Origin: Gemmatimonadota bacterium
GTDB taxonomy: Bacteria > Gemmatimonadota > Gemmatimonadetes > Gemmatimonadales > Gemmatimonadaceae
DNA length: 64,000 bases
Direction of reading: 5' to 3'
NCBI GenBank assembly: GCA_021324635.1
Contig: JAJPIS010000118.1
Location: 17,751 to 81,750 of the forward strand
The translations under genes and the position numbers were made by a program. Of the stretch, positions 1 through 8,980 are shown piece by piece (positions within the stretch are counted from its first letter, which is position 1; the number at the start of each line of letters is the position of its first letter). A model generated the notes under the pieces. It was given only the letters and a program-made list of their open reading frames with translations, did no database searches and was not told the DNA's origin.

Positions 1-642
1 AGCCCGCAGGACGAAGTCGCCCGAGCTGTCGGCCGCTCCCGATCCGGCGCCGGTGGCCGACGGCCCGGCGAGCTGGGCGACTCGCTGCCGCGCCCGCACC
101 TGCTCCGCCTGGGCCTGCGCCGCATCGCTCCGCGCCTGCTCGAGGTCCCGCTCGGCGATCACGTGGTGCGCGAAGAGATCGTCGGCGCGGCGGAGGGCCG
201 CGGTCGCGAGGTTGACGGCGGCATCGGCCTTGGCCAGGTCGGCGGCCGCCTGGGCGAGATCGCTCGAGATGATGTGGGCCAGTGGTTGCCCGCGCGTCAC
301 GTGGTCGCCGGGCGCGGCGTCGATCGTCCGGATCCGACCCGCCACCGGCGACGCGACCCGCACGGTGTGGTCCTCGTCCATGACCAGTTCCGCCGGCAGG
401 GTGGCGACCACGCGCTCGGTCCGCGTCCGGACGGTGTCGACCGACACGTAGGCGAGCTGCGCGGGCTCGAGCCGAACCTCGTCGGCGGCCGTCGGTGAGC
501 GGGAGGGGGACAGGGCAGCAGGCGGGGTGGGGGTCGCGTCCGCCTGCTTGTGACAGGCGGCCGCGCCCGGCGAGGCGAGCAGCAGCGCGAGCGCCGAGCG
601 CACCACGCGGTGGATGCTGGACGAGCGGGGCACCATGTGCAT
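1..642 (-). CDS. RND efflux periplasmic adaptor (HlyD/CusB type), 3' part outside window
   Basis: Membrane-fusion subunit that would link an inner-membrane RND pump to the TolC-type channel encoded just upstream. About 214 residues are visible. The N-terminus has a signal sequence ending in an alanine-rich stretch and Cys (LLLASPGAAAC), possibly a lipobox. A biotinyl-lipoyl-like segment follows (VASPVAGRIRTIDAAPGDHV), then the start of the alpha-helical hairpin rich in Ala, Gln and Asp. The start ATG lies 6 bases past the TGA of the channel gene; a second ATG two codons downstream is equally possible. The gene runs off the left edge, so the pump that would identify the substrate is not seen. 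The family call is firm; metal versus drug specificity is unknown. Confidence 0.85.
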   Translation of the reverse strand, partial: MHMVPRSSSIHRVVRSALALLLASPGAAACHKQADATPTPPAALSPSRSPTAADEVRLEPAQLAYVSVDTVRTRTERVVATLPAELVMDEDHTVRVASPVAGRIRTIDAAPGDHVTRGQPLAHIISSDLAQAAADLAKADAAVNLATAALRRADDLFAHHVIAERDLEQARSDAAQAQAEQVRARQRVAQLAGPSATGAGSGAADSSGDFVLRA

Positions 643-648
643 GCGCGA

Positions 649-2007
649 TCAATCCGGGACGAGGTCGCGGCCCACCGCCTCGTCGATCGTGTAGACGCTG
701 ACCCAGAAGTCGTGGACCGTCGTATAGTACTCCACCAGGATGTCGCCGTTCGTCCGGATCGCGTCGAGCAGATCGAGAAGCGAGATCGCACCCCGCTGGT
801 ACGCGTACTGTGCCGTCGCCACCGCCTGCTGGGCCTTGGCCAGCAGGCCACCCTGATACCGCGACGCCAGCGTTTCGGCCGAGCGATATCCGTCGATCGC
901 CGTCACGACATCGCTCTCGACCTGCTTGCGGGCCCGGTCCTCGGTGATTTCGGCGACGTCGAGCCCCGCCTGAGCCTTCTCGCGCTCGCCGCCGAACCAG
1001 TCGAAGAGCGGCACCGGCGCGCTGAGGAAGAACGCGAAGTGCGATGCGCCGGCGAATGGCGGGGTGGACGGGTACAGTTGGTCCGGCTGATAGGTCACGC
1101 CGACGTTCGGGGTCGGGAAGAGGAGCGACCGCGCGAAGGACCGGATCGAGCGGCTCTGCCCCGTCCGCTCCCGCGCGCTCCGGAGATCCGGGCGCGACGC
1201 GGCGGCGATCGCGAGCAGGGAGTCCATCGGCAGCGCGACCGGCCGGTACTCGAGCGTCCCGCTGACCCGGAAGGCGGTGTCCGGATGGCGGACGCCCATC
1301 AGGAGCTGGAGCGCGAGTCGGGCCGCGCGGGCGGTCGCCTGCGCCTTGGCGAGCGCCGCGTCTCCGCGCGCCAACTCCAGTTGACTGGTGACGAGGTTCC
1401 GGTCCGGGAGATCCCCCGCGCGGACGCGAGCCGAGTCGGCCGTGAGGATCTGGGCGAGCACCGTCCGCTGCCGACCGGCAACGTCGACCAGCGCCTCGTC
1501 GAGCAGCTCGTCGTAGAACGCCTGGCGGACCGCGAACGTGGTGATGCGCACCTGGTCGGCAAAGTCATCGGCGGTCGCGACCTGCCCCTGCCGGGCCGCT
1601 CGGACGCGGAAGACCCGCTGCGGGGTGATGTCGAGATCGAGCGTCGCGGAATACTGGAACGGGATCCCGGGCACGACCGAGGTGACGGGGTTGGGGAAGG
1701 CGCGCGCCACGCGTACCTCGCCGTGCGCGGAATCCACGTGTGCCCGCGCCACCCGGATGTCCGGGTTCTCGCGGAGCGCGATGGCGAGCACCTCGTGGAG
1801 CGTCGGCGCGGGAGGGGGAGGGGCAGCGGCACCCCGACCGACGGACCCCTGCGCGCGCCCGACAGTCGCCAGCGTGGCGAGGGCAGTGACGGCGGCCAGG
1901 CGGGCCAGGGCGGCCGGGGCGGCCGGGGCGGCCACGGGACCCCTGCCGGCGGCGCGCGTCCCCGGGGTGCGCGTGCCCGGCCTGCGCGCGTCCCCGGTCC
2001 CGGTCAC
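649..2007 (-). CDS. TolC/CzcC-family outer-membrane efflux protein
   Basis: Predicted outer-membrane channel of a tripartite efflux system, about 452 residues. After a hydrophobic Ala/Leu-rich signal region it opens with LHEVLAIALRENPDIRVARA, the typical start of an outer-membrane efflux repeat. It continues with long amphipathic helices, a mid-protein repeat (PDLRSARERTGQ) and a C-terminal ISLLDLLDAIRT segment, as in CzcC/TolC proteins. I chose the GTG whose first bases overlap the dacB stop (GTGA, 4-base overlap), which leaves a plausible signal peptide; the open frame reaches much further upstream only because it is antisense-free within dacB. It is followed 6 bases later by the adaptor gene, so the order is dacB, channel, adaptor. 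Confidence 0.87.
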   Translation of the reverse strand: MTGTGDARRPGTRTPGTRAAGRGPVAAPAAPAALARLAAVTALATLATVGRAQGSVGRGAAAPPPPAPTLHEVLAIALRENPDIRVARAHVDSAHGEVRVARAFPNPVTSVVPGIPFQYSATLDLDITPQRVFRVRAARQGQVATADDFADQVRITTFAVRQAFYDELLDEALVDVAGRQRTVLAQILTADSARVRAGDLPDRNLVTSQLELARGDAALAKAQATARAARLALQLLMGVRHPDTAFRVSGTLEYRPVALPMDSLLAIAAASRPDLRSARERTGQSRSIRSFARSLLFPTPNVGVTYQPDQLYPSTPPFAGASHFAFFLSAPVPLFDWFGGEREKAQAGLDVAEITEDRARKQVESDVVTAIDGYRSAETLASRYQGGLLAKAQQAVATAQYAYQRGAISLLDLLDAIRTNGDILVEYYTTVHDFWVSVYTIDEAVGRDLVPD

Positions 2008-3548
2008 TCCCGCACGAACGAGGCGAGCGTGGCGCCCATGCCGTCGATCGTGGTCTTGGCGTTCCACCGGTCGGAGCCGTTGTAGATGAAGCTGAAGGCC
2101 AGCACCTCGCCGTCGATCGCCGTCACGTAGCCGCCGAGCGAGATCACGTCGTCGGTCGTGCCGGTCTTCGCGTGGAGGTTGCCCTGTGCCGGCGTCCGGC
2201 GCATCCGCCGGCGGAGCAGCTCCGACTCGCCGGCGACCGGGAGCGACGCATGAAACGCGGGGCCCCAGGAGGCGCGGTCGGCGTACGACAGCAGATCGAC
2301 CATCGCGCGGGGGGTCACGCGGTCCAGCGTCGAGAGCCCGCTCCCGTCGGTGACGCTCACCGCGTTCGCGGGCGCGCCGACCTTGTCGGTCAGGAATCGG
2401 CGAAGCAGGGCGGCGCCGAGGTCCACCGAGCCGACTGCCGAGCGGTCGGGGCCGCGCACCGCGTCGCGGAACAGCAGCTCCGCGTAGTGATTGATGCTCT
2501 CGCGGTTCATCGCCGCGACGATGCGGGCGAGCGGTGGGGAGGGGAGCGATGTCACCTTGATCGCCGTGGCCGGCGTCGGGCCGAGTCGGATCCGGCCGTC
2601 CACCCGCACGCCGGCCGCCGCCAGCGCGTCGCGGAAGGCGCCGACGGTGAAGAGCGCCGGGTCCTCGATCACGAGCTCGTACAGCCGAGTGCCGCATCGC
2701 GAGCCGATCCAGCCGCTGGCGACGATCGAGCCGTCGCCGCGTGCCCGGACGATGATCCGCGACCCCGCGCTCCCGGCGACCGTGCGCACCTGGTTGCGCA
2801 CCGGCAGGGCGCTGGACGACGGCTCGAGCGCGACCGACGCGGCCTTCCCGTTCGCCCCCGGCGAGACGGCGACCCAGACGAGATTGTCGTTCAGCGACAG
2901 CGCCGAGACGCGGGCGGCATAGCTCGCCCCGAGATAGCGGTGTAGCCACCCGACGGGAATGGCCTGCCCGGCAAAGGCCGTCGCATCGCCCACGAGGTCC
3001 CCGTGCACGCGCCGGACGCCGGTCGCCGCGACGGCACGCGCCAGCGCCTGCATCGGCGCGTCCGGCTCACCGCGCAGGAAGCGGTTCGAGAGCGACGGGT
3101 CGCCGTCACCGCGCAGCACCAGGTTCCCCTCGATGCCGCCGGCGGAGTCGATCGGGCCATCCCGCAGGACATCGGTCGCGAACTCGTAGTCGGGGCCGAG
3201 GCGATCGAACGCCAGCGCCGAGGTGAAGAGCTTCATCGTCGACGCGGGGCGCAGCGACTGGTCGGGGTTGATCTCGAACAGCGTATCGCCGCGGGTCAGC
3301 GAGACGACCATGATCCCCCAGCGGCCGCTCCGGACGCGGCTGTGCAGCATCGACGCGAGATCGGCGTCCAGCGCCTCCACGCTTCGCGGGGCGTCGTAGC
3401 GCAGGGGGAGGAGCGACGTGGCATGGCGGCGCTGCCGCCGCCCGTGGCGCGACTGCGCGGTGAGGGGCGTGGCGCCGGCGGCCAGGAGCAGACATGTGGC
3501 GCAGGCCACCGGGAACCGGTGGATGAGCCAGTGAGGTCGGGATCTCAT
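2004..3548 (-). CDS. dacB: D-alanyl-D-alanine carboxypeptidase/endopeptidase, PBP4 type (peptidase S13)
   Basis: Periplasmic penicillin-binding protein that trims or cross-cuts peptidoglycan peptides; about 514 residues, a normal length for PBP4. The signal peptide (CATCLLLAAGATPLTAQ) is followed by the SxxK nucleophile motif in RPASTMKLFTSALAF near residue 103, an S-I-N triad in RESINHYAELLF, and the KTG box in LHAKTGTTDD. The ATG at 3548 is preferred over one ten codons upstream because it begins directly at the basic n-region of the signal peptide. The 3' end overlaps the TolC-type gene by 4 bases, implying co-translation with the efflux genes. It lies 67 bases downstream of the nagX-like gene on the same strand and may be transcribed separately. 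Confidence 0.9.
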   Translation of the reverse strand: MRSRPHWLIHRFPVACATCLLLAAGATPLTAQSRHGRRQRRHATSLLPLRYDAPRSVEALDADLASMLHSRVRSGRWGIMVVSLTRGDTLFEINPDQSLRPASTMKLFTSALAFDRLGPDYEFATDVLRDGPIDSAGGIEGNLVLRGDGDPSLSNRFLRGEPDAPMQALARAVAATGVRRVHGDLVGDATAFAGQAIPVGWLHRYLGASYAARVSALSLNDNLVWVAVSPGANGKAASVALEPSSSALPVRNQVRTVAGSAGSRIIVRARGDGSIVASGWIGSRCGTRLYELVIEDPALFTVGAFRDALAAAGVRVDGRIRLGPTPATAIKVTSLPSPPLARIVAAMNRESINHYAELLFRDAVRGPDRSAVGSVDLGAALLRRFLTDKVGAPANAVSVTDGSGLSTLDRVTPRAMVDLLSYADRASWGPAFHASLPVAGESELLRRRMRRTPAQGNLHAKTGTTDDVISLGGYVTAIDGEVLAFSFIYNGSDRWNAKTTIDGMGATLASFVRE

Positions 3549-3615
3549 GAGCGCAGCAGAAGAGCGACGAGCGGACAAGCCTAGCAGCCGCGACGGCGCG
3601 CGGGCAAGGCACGAG

Positions 3616-5031
3616 CTACACCTTTACGAAGATTTCTCGACGGTACAACAGTGTCAGGACGCCCAGCCAGACGAGGACGAAACTGATCGCGAACCCCAAC
3701 GAGGCGAGCCGCGGCTCGAGCCAGGACGCGTAGGCCGTGCGATAGATGGCCGTCTCGAGGGGCACCGGCCCGGCGGCGGTCGGCACGGTGATTACCGAGT
3801 AGATGAGGCGCGCCATCGCGTCGGACCCAACGAAGGCGACGATCGGGTTGACGCCGAAGATGACGAACGGCTGCGCCCACCGCCGCGCCCGGGCCGCCAC
3901 CCGCCCGGCGGCGTGCCGCGAGTCGGCTCCGAGGCCGTCGATCAGCCAGAGGCAGACGCCCAGGGTGAGGGCCGCCAGACCCCCTGACAGGAGCACGTAG
4001 GAGCTGGTCCAGAGGGTCTTGTTGATGGGGAACACCCATCCCCAGGCACAGCCAGCGGCCGCCACCACTCCGCCCACGGCCATGAGCCCGCTTAGCCGCT
4101 CGGCGATCGGCCGGTCGGCCCCGATCCACCGACCGGCGATCACACCCAGCATCGTCGTGGCGACCGCGGGCACCGTGGACAGCACCCCTTCCGGGTCCCA
4201 CGTCTTCGACAGCGCCCAGATGTGGTTCCCGAGACCCCACCCGCTCCAATCCAGCACCAGCCGGTCGACCCAGGCCGCGAGCGTCCCTTGCGGCACGGTC
4301 TCGGTCGCCCAACCGGGCAGCCCCGAGTCGGGGACGGGAACGATCGTGAGGAGGGCCCAGTAGCCGAGCAGGATCCCAGCCGTGACGACTACCTGCGCAC
4401 GCAGGCCGGTCCGGAGGGTCAGCAGCGCGGCGACGATGTAGACCAGCCCGATCCGTTGGAGGATCCCCGGCCCCCGGACGCGCAGCAGGCGATCGACGAT
4501 GCGCTCGACGGCGCCCGGGTCGGCGTGACCGGGGATCGGCCCCCAACTGAAGAAGGGGAACCAGCTCAGCAGCAGCCCCAGCAGGATGATCACGCCGCCG
4601 CGCCGAACGATCTGCCGCACCAGCGCCGAGTCGTCGGCGCCCCGCGCTCGGCGCGCCGTCAACGACAGGTGCGTCGTGATGCCGACGATGAACAGGAAGA
4701 ACGGGAAGATGAGGTCGGTCGGTGTCCACCCGTTCCAGGCCGCGTGCTCGAGCGGCGGGAAGATGTGTCCCCAACTGCCGGGATCGTTGACGAGCAGCAT
4801 CCCGGCGACGGTCATCCCGCGGAAGACGTCGAGCGCGACGAGCCGCCGCGTCGTGCCCGCGGCTCCGGCCGGCCCATGCCGGGCAGCGCCCCCGGGGTCA
4901 GCACCGCCCGTCGCGCCCCCGCCCCCCCCGGCGCCCCCGGCGCCCCCGAACCCGTGGCCGGCCCCGTCGGCCGGGGCCGGCCGGCCGGGCGCCTCCAACG
5001 CCGGCGGCGGCGCAGACGCGCCGGCGATCAC
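3616..5031 (-). CDS. NagX/HGSNAT-like membrane acyltransferase (DUF5009 family)
   Basis: Polytopic membrane protein of about 471 residues resembling heparan-alpha-glucosaminide N-acetyltransferase and bacterial NagX, which are thought to acetylate amino sugars across the membrane. The diagnostic N-terminal block is RLVALDVFRGMTVAGMLLVN followed by LEHAAWNGWTPTDLIFPFFL, then roughly ten hydrophobic helices. The first 70 residues are Pro/Ala/Gly-rich with a glycine run and are probably disordered. The GTG start overlaps the ctaG stop (GTGA), so it is the last gene of the oxidase operon although it has no known role in respiration. Its substrate cannot be read from the sequence. Confidence 0.82.
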   Translation of the reverse strand: MIAGASAPPPALEAPGRPAPADGAGHGFGGAGGAGGGGGATGGADPGGAARHGPAGAAGTTRRLVALDVFRGMTVAGMLLVNDPGSWGHIFPPLEHAAWNGWTPTDLIFPFFLFIVGITTHLSLTARRARGADDSALVRQIVRRGGVIILLGLLLSWFPFFSWGPIPGHADPGAVERIVDRLLRVRGPGILQRIGLVYIVAALLTLRTGLRAQVVVTAGILLGYWALLTIVPVPDSGLPGWATETVPQGTLAAWVDRLVLDWSGWGLGNHIWALSKTWDPEGVLSTVPAVATTMLGVIAGRWIGADRPIAERLSGLMAVGGVVAAAGCAWGWVFPINKTLWTSSYVLLSGGLAALTLGVCLWLIDGLGADSRHAAGRVAARARRWAQPFVIFGVNPIVAFVGSDAMARLIYSVITVPTAAGPVPLETAIYRTAYASWLEPRLASLGFAISFVLVWLGVLTLLYRREIFVKV

Positions 5032-5843
5032 GCCCGCACCTGCGCAGCCTCCCTCGTGTCCTCGCCGCGTGCCGCCCACTTGAAGAAGACGATCGTCATG
5101 ACCCCATAGAGAAAGAGGCCACCGGGGATCCACATGATGAGCCCACCGATCATCTGGTCCTCGAGCGGCAGGAGCCCCCAGATACGCGGCGCCGCCTCGT
5201 ACGCCGGGTAGAGGATGTGATCGGCCATCGCGATATAGATCGCGACGATGGACATCGGGAGGCTCATGAGGAAGCAGTACAGCATCTGACCCGGGTAGGG
5301 CAGGCGGGGCAACTCCGGCATGGGGCTCAGCAACGGCCACCACATGAGCACCCCGGTCGCCAGGAACAGCAGATGCTCGGCGATGTGCACGGGGTGGTGC
5401 GCCATGGCCAGGTTGTAGAGCGGGGGCAGGTGCCAGGCGGCGATGGCCACGTTGAAGATCACGAAGCAGACCCCCGGGCGCGTCAGCCACCGCGCAACCG
5501 CACCGATCGCCGGCACGCGGAGCGCCGGGCGGAGCATCCAGCCGGGTGTCCCGATCACCAGGAGCGGTGCGACGGCGAAGACCAGCACGAGATGCTGGAC
5601 CATGTGCGCGCTGAACAGGTAGTCGTCGCTCAGGTCATGGAGCGGCCCGTTGAGCGCCAGGAACATCGTCGCCAGCCCGGCGGCGAAGCTCGTGCGCTGC
5701 ATCGGGGTCGGCCGGCGTCCCGTCGCCGGCCGCTCGGCCCGTGCCCGCCAGGCGTAGAGCGCCGCGAGCCCGGCGACGCCGATCACCGTGCTCGGGTGCA
5801 CGCTGAAGGCGGCCATCCCCGCCGGGGCCAACGGGTGGAGCAT
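5028..5843 (-). CDS. ctaG: Cytochrome c oxidase assembly factor CtaG (caa3 type)
   Basis: Membrane protein of about 271 residues with some seven hydrophobic helices, of the caa3_CtaG family needed for making active caa3 oxidase, probably in copper delivery. The conserved HMVQHLVLVF and HIAEHLLFLATGVLMWWPLL histidine blocks and the LPYPGQMLYCFLMSLPMS region are all present. The ATG at 5843 lies 5 bases after the ctaF stop; the open frame continues upstream only as a shadow of ctaF. It overlaps the next gene by 4 bases. Position and order match the ctaCDEFG arrangement of Bacillus-type caa3 operons. Confidence 0.92.
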   Translation of the reverse strand: MLHPLAPAGMAAFSVHPSTVIGVAGLAALYAWRARAERPATGRRPTPMQRTSFAAGLATMFLALNGPLHDLSDDYLFSAHMVQHLVLVFAVAPLLVIGTPGWMLRPALRVPAIGAVARWLTRPGVCFVIFNVAIAAWHLPPLYNLAMAHHPVHIAEHLLFLATGVLMWWPLLSPMPELPRLPYPGQMLYCFLMSLPMSIVAIYIAMADHILYPAYEAAPRIWGLLPLEDQMIGGLIMWIPGGLFLYGVMTIVFFKWAARGEDTREAAQVRA

Positions 5844-5848
5844 GACGC

Positions 5849-6226
5849 CTAGGACAGCAATCCGAGCCTGACGGCCACCTTGCCGAAGAGGAACAGCAGG
5901 GCCACGATCGTGAACATGGCGACGATCAGCGGGCCGGTGAACAGGGCCCGGAACAGCTTGTGGTCGTACTTGAGGTGCATGTAGAACAGGACCACGATCC
6001 CGAACTTGAGCGCCGAGAGGGCGAGCAGGACGGGGACGAACCAGACGGACGCCACGAAGGACGGGACATAATAGCACCACACCTCGGCGACCGTGATCAC
6101 GGTGAGGATCGTCGCCACCTTCCAGTACGTCGACCACGTCGGGTGCTCGTGGACCGCTCCCTCGAGGTGGCCCTGGGCCGCCAGCGCCGCAGCGGTCTGC
6201 CCGTGATGGGACTCCGGAGATGTCAT
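5849..6226 (-). CDS. ctaF: Cytochrome c oxidase subunit IV (CtaF)
   Basis: Small accessory subunit of the caa3 oxidase, 125 residues. The N-terminal stretch is hydrophilic and His-containing (ESHHGQTAAALAAQGHLEGA), followed by three membrane helices beginning near WSTYWKVATILTVITVAEVW, VWFVPVLLALSALKFGIVVL and ALFTGPLIVAMFTIVALLFL. The motif KFGIVVLFYMHLKYDHKLF is typical of the prokaryotic subunit IV (COX4_pro) family. It starts 10 bases after ctaE and ends 5 bases before ctaG. No metal ligand is expected in this subunit; it stabilises the complex. Confidence 0.9.
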   Translation of the reverse strand: MTSPESHHGQTAAALAAQGHLEGAVHEHPTWSTYWKVATILTVITVAEVWCYYVPSFVASVWFVPVLLALSALKFGIVVLFYMHLKYDHKLFRALFTGPLIVAMFTIVALLFLFGKVAVRLGLLS

Positions 6227-6236
6227 CGGCGGCTCC

Positions 6237-6923
6237 CTACCTGATCAGATAAACGAGGGTGAAGATCGCGATCCAGACGACGTCCACGAAGTGCCAGTAC
6301 AGCGCCATGATGTCGACGTTGAGGGCATCCTTGGGTCCGAGCCCCCGCTTGAAGTCGACCGCCAGCATCGTGCAGAGCCAGAGCACGCCCGCCGTCACGT
6401 GTGCGCCGTGAAAGCCGGTCAGCGTGAAGAACGAGGAGCCGAACAGGTTCGTGCGGATGCTCACGCCCTCGTGCACGAACGACGTGAACTCGAACGCCTG
6501 GAAGCCGAGGAAGGTCGTCCCGAGCAGGGCCGTCATGAAGAGCCAGAGCTTGGACGAGCCGAGGATCTTCTCGCCCATGGTGACCTTGGGCTTGTCCCTG
6601 TTCTCGACCGCTGCTAGGGCGAGGACCATCGCGAGCGACGACATGAGGAGCACGAAGGTCGACGCCGACGTCACCGGGATGTTGAGGATCGCCCGGAAAT
6701 GATGGCCCGTCGACGGGTCGGTCCAGGCCTCGTGCGGGAACGGCCCGACGACGCTCCGCCCCTTGTAGATCAGATAGGTCGAGATGAGCGAGGCGAAGAG
6801 CATGCACTCCGAGCCGATGAACGCCCAGATCCCGATCTTCCGGTGCGGGAGCCCCGTGGTCGTATAGGTGTGCTCGACGCCGGCAGCGGGAACGATGACG
6901 TCGGGCATGGCGAAGGAATCCAT
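6237..6923 (-). CDS. ctaE: Cytochrome c oxidase subunit III
   Basis: Integral membrane subunit of the haem-copper oxidase, 228 residues, binding lipids and stabilising proton uptake. Conserved features are HRKIGIWAFIGSECMLFASL near the N-terminus, GFHGAHVTAGVLWL, and the C-terminal WHFVDVVWIAIFTLVYLIR. Five or more hydrophobic helices are visible, with an internal polar stretch (RSVVGPFPHEAWTDPSTGHH) forming an extended loop. It starts 13 bases after the ctaD stop and is followed by ctaF after 10 bases, so the oxidase genes are one transcription unit. Confidence 0.94.
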   Translation of the reverse strand: MDSFAMPDVIVPAAGVEHTYTTTGLPHRKIGIWAFIGSECMLFASLISTYLIYKGRSVVGPFPHEAWTDPSTGHHFRAILNIPVTSASTFVLLMSSLAMVLALAAVENRDKPKVTMGEKILGSSKLWLFMTALLGTTFLGFQAFEFTSFVHEGVSIRTNLFGSSFFTLTGFHGAHVTAGVLWLCTMLAVDFKRGLGPKDALNVDIMALYWHFVDVVWIAIFTLVYLIR

Positions 6924-6936
6924 GGAAGGCGCGTCC

Positions 6937-8967
6937 CTAGTGGGCGTGGGCGTGGTGGGGGGCGGCTCCGTGCGCGCCGGCGTGCTCGTGCTCCGGCTCG
7001 AGCGGGGAGGTCAGCCACCAGTACAATCCGCCGACGAGGGTCGCCGCCCCGAGGGCGAGCACGGCCCATCCCGGGATCTTGTTCTCCATCCGGGTCAACA
7101 GCAGCCCGCCGAACATCACGATGATGCCGAGGGCGGTGAAGAACGGCTTGGTCGTCGTGTACGGGATCGGGATCCCCAGCTCCTCGGCGCTCGGCACTCG
7201 CGCCGGCGGCGCGTGGAGGCCCGCGCCCGCCGCCGCCGCCGGCCGGCGGTCGGCGGGGACGCTCATCTGTCCCGCGCTCACGCCACCGACCTGCGCCGTG
7301 ACCATCTCATCCCCACGCAGCGTGTGCGGAACGGCCGCCGTCAGCTCGGGCGCGGTGAGATCCCACACCGGGTACCGCGAGGTCACGCGCGGGATCTCGG
7401 CGAAGTTGTACACCGGCGGCGGCGAGGGGATCGACCACTCGAGCGTCCCGGCGCCCCAGGGATTGTTCCCGGCGAGGCGGCCGCGCTTCCGGTTCACGAG
7501 CATGTTGTAAACGAGGATCAGCGTGGCGAAGCCGACGATGAACGCGCCGATGCTGGACAGGAGGTTGAACGTATCCCACCCCTGGTTGGCATCGTACGTG
7601 TAGATCCGCCGGGGCATGCCGAGCAACCCCGAGAAGTGCATCGGGAAGAACGCGAGGTTCGATCCGATCAGGTTGAGCCAGAAGTGCCACTTGCCGAGCC
7701 CCTCGTCGAGCAGGTGGCCCGTGAGCTTCGGGTAGTAGTAGTAGATCCCGGCGAACAGCCCCATGAGCGAGCCGCCGAAGAGCACGTAGTGGAAGTGGGC
7801 GACGACGAAGTACGTGTCCGTCTGCTGGAGGTCGGCCGGCGGCGAGGAGTGCATGACACCCGAGATGCCGCCGATGGTGAACATCGCGACCAGCCCGATC
7901 GCGAACATCGACGCCGTCGTGAAGCGGACCGAGCCACCCCACATGGTGAAGATCCAGTTGAAGATCTTCACCCCCGTCGGGATCGCGATCAGCATCGTCG
8001 TCACCCCGAAGACCGTGTCCGCGATCGGACCCATGCCGACGGCGAACATGTGGTGCGCCCAGACGCCGAACCCGAGAAAGCCGATCAGGATCCCCGAGTA
8101 CACCATCACCGGGTACCCGAAGAGCGGCTTCTGACTGAACGTCGGGAGCACCTCGGAGACGAGCCCGAAGGCCGGGAGGACGAGGATGTAGACCTCGGGA
8201 TGGCCGAAGATCCAGAACAGGTGCTGCCAGAGCAGCGGGTCGGCCCCGGCCGCGATCTCGTAGAAGTTCGTCCCGAAGAAGCGGTCGAAGAGCAGGAAGA
8301 CGAGCGCGATCGTGATCACCGGGAACGCCAACACGATCAGGAACTGCACCACGAACGCCATCCAGGTGAACATCGGCATGCGCATCAGGTTCATCCCCGG
8401 CGCGCGCATGTTGATGATCGTGGTGATGAAGTTGAATCCGGCCGCGAGCGACGAGATCCCGAGGATCTGGAGCCCGGCGACCCAGAAATCGATGTTGAGC
8501 CCCGGGGAGTACGTCGTCGTCGTGAGCGGCGCGTAGCCGAACCAGCCGCCGTTGGGCCCGGCGTTGAAGATGATCGGGACCGAGATGAACAGGCCGCCGA
8601 GCAGGTAGACCCAGTAGCTGAAGGCGTTGAGGCGCGGGAACGCGACGTCGCGGGCCCCGATCTGGAGCGGGACCAGCAGGTTGAAGAACGCCGCCGAGAG
8701 CGGCATGACGACGAGGAAGATCATCGTCGTGCCGTGCATCGTGAACAGCTGGTTGTATTGCTCGGCGGACAGGAAGTGCTGGTTGGGCGCCCGCAGCTGC
8801 CAGCGCATGAGCATCGCCTCGCCGCCACCCCAGAGCAGGAAGCCGGTGGCGGTGAAGAGGTACAGGTAGCCGATGCGCTTGTGGTCGGTCGTCCCGAGCC
8901 AGCTCAGGAATCCGCCGTCGGATCGCTCGATCGGCGCGGCGAACGCCGGCGCGGCGAGTGTGGCCAT
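6937..8967 (-). CDS. ctaD: Cytochrome c oxidase subunit I, A1 type, with C-terminal extension
   Basis: Catalytic subunit of the aa3 core, 676 residues. All key blocks are visible: HGTTMIFLVVMP, the GHPEVY motif containing the CuB histidine and cross-linked tyrosine (the Glu marks an A1-type proton pump), WAHHMFAVGM with two CuB histidines, and VAHFHYVLFGGSLMGLF with the haem a3 and haem a histidines. After the usual twelve helices there are about 130 extra residues: a linker rich in Ala and Pro, two more membrane helices (LGIIVMFGGLLLTRM, WAVLALGAATLVGGLYWW), and a His-rich tail (HEHAGAHGAAPHHAHAH). Similar two-helix extensions are known in caa3 enzymes; the histidine tail is notable. Confidence 0.96.
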   Translation of the reverse strand: MATLAAPAFAAPIERSDGGFLSWLGTTDHKRIGYLYLFTATGFLLWGGGEAMLMRWQLRAPNQHFLSAEQYNQLFTMHGTTMIFLVVMPLSAAFFNLLVPLQIGARDVAFPRLNAFSYWVYLLGGLFISVPIIFNAGPNGGWFGYAPLTTTTYSPGLNIDFWVAGLQILGISSLAAGFNFITTIINMRAPGMNLMRMPMFTWMAFVVQFLIVLAFPVITIALVFLLFDRFFGTNFYEIAAGADPLLWQHLFWIFGHPEVYILVLPAFGLVSEVLPTFSQKPLFGYPVMVYSGILIGFLGFGVWAHHMFAVGMGPIADTVFGVTTMLIAIPTGVKIFNWIFTMWGGSVRFTTASMFAIGLVAMFTIGGISGVMHSSPPADLQQTDTYFVVAHFHYVLFGGSLMGLFAGIYYYYPKLTGHLLDEGLGKWHFWLNLIGSNLAFFPMHFSGLLGMPRRIYTYDANQGWDTFNLLSSIGAFIVGFATLILVYNMLVNRKRGRLAGNNPWGAGTLEWSIPSPPPVYNFAEIPRVTSRYPVWDLTAPELTAAVPHTLRGDEMVTAQVGGVSAGQMSVPADRRPAAAAGAGLHAPPARVPSAEELGIPIPYTTTKPFFTALGIIVMFGGLLLTRMENKIPGWAVLALGAATLVGGLYWWLTSPLEPEHEHAGAHGAAPHHAHAH

Positions 8968-8980
8968 GCTCGTGAGGCTC

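Noticed and set aside
297..851. 184-codon minus frame overlapping the adaptor and channel genes
   Set aside because: Different frame from both; its translation is Arg/Ser-rich, whereas the adaptor frame shows a signal, lipoyl-like domain and coiled coil.
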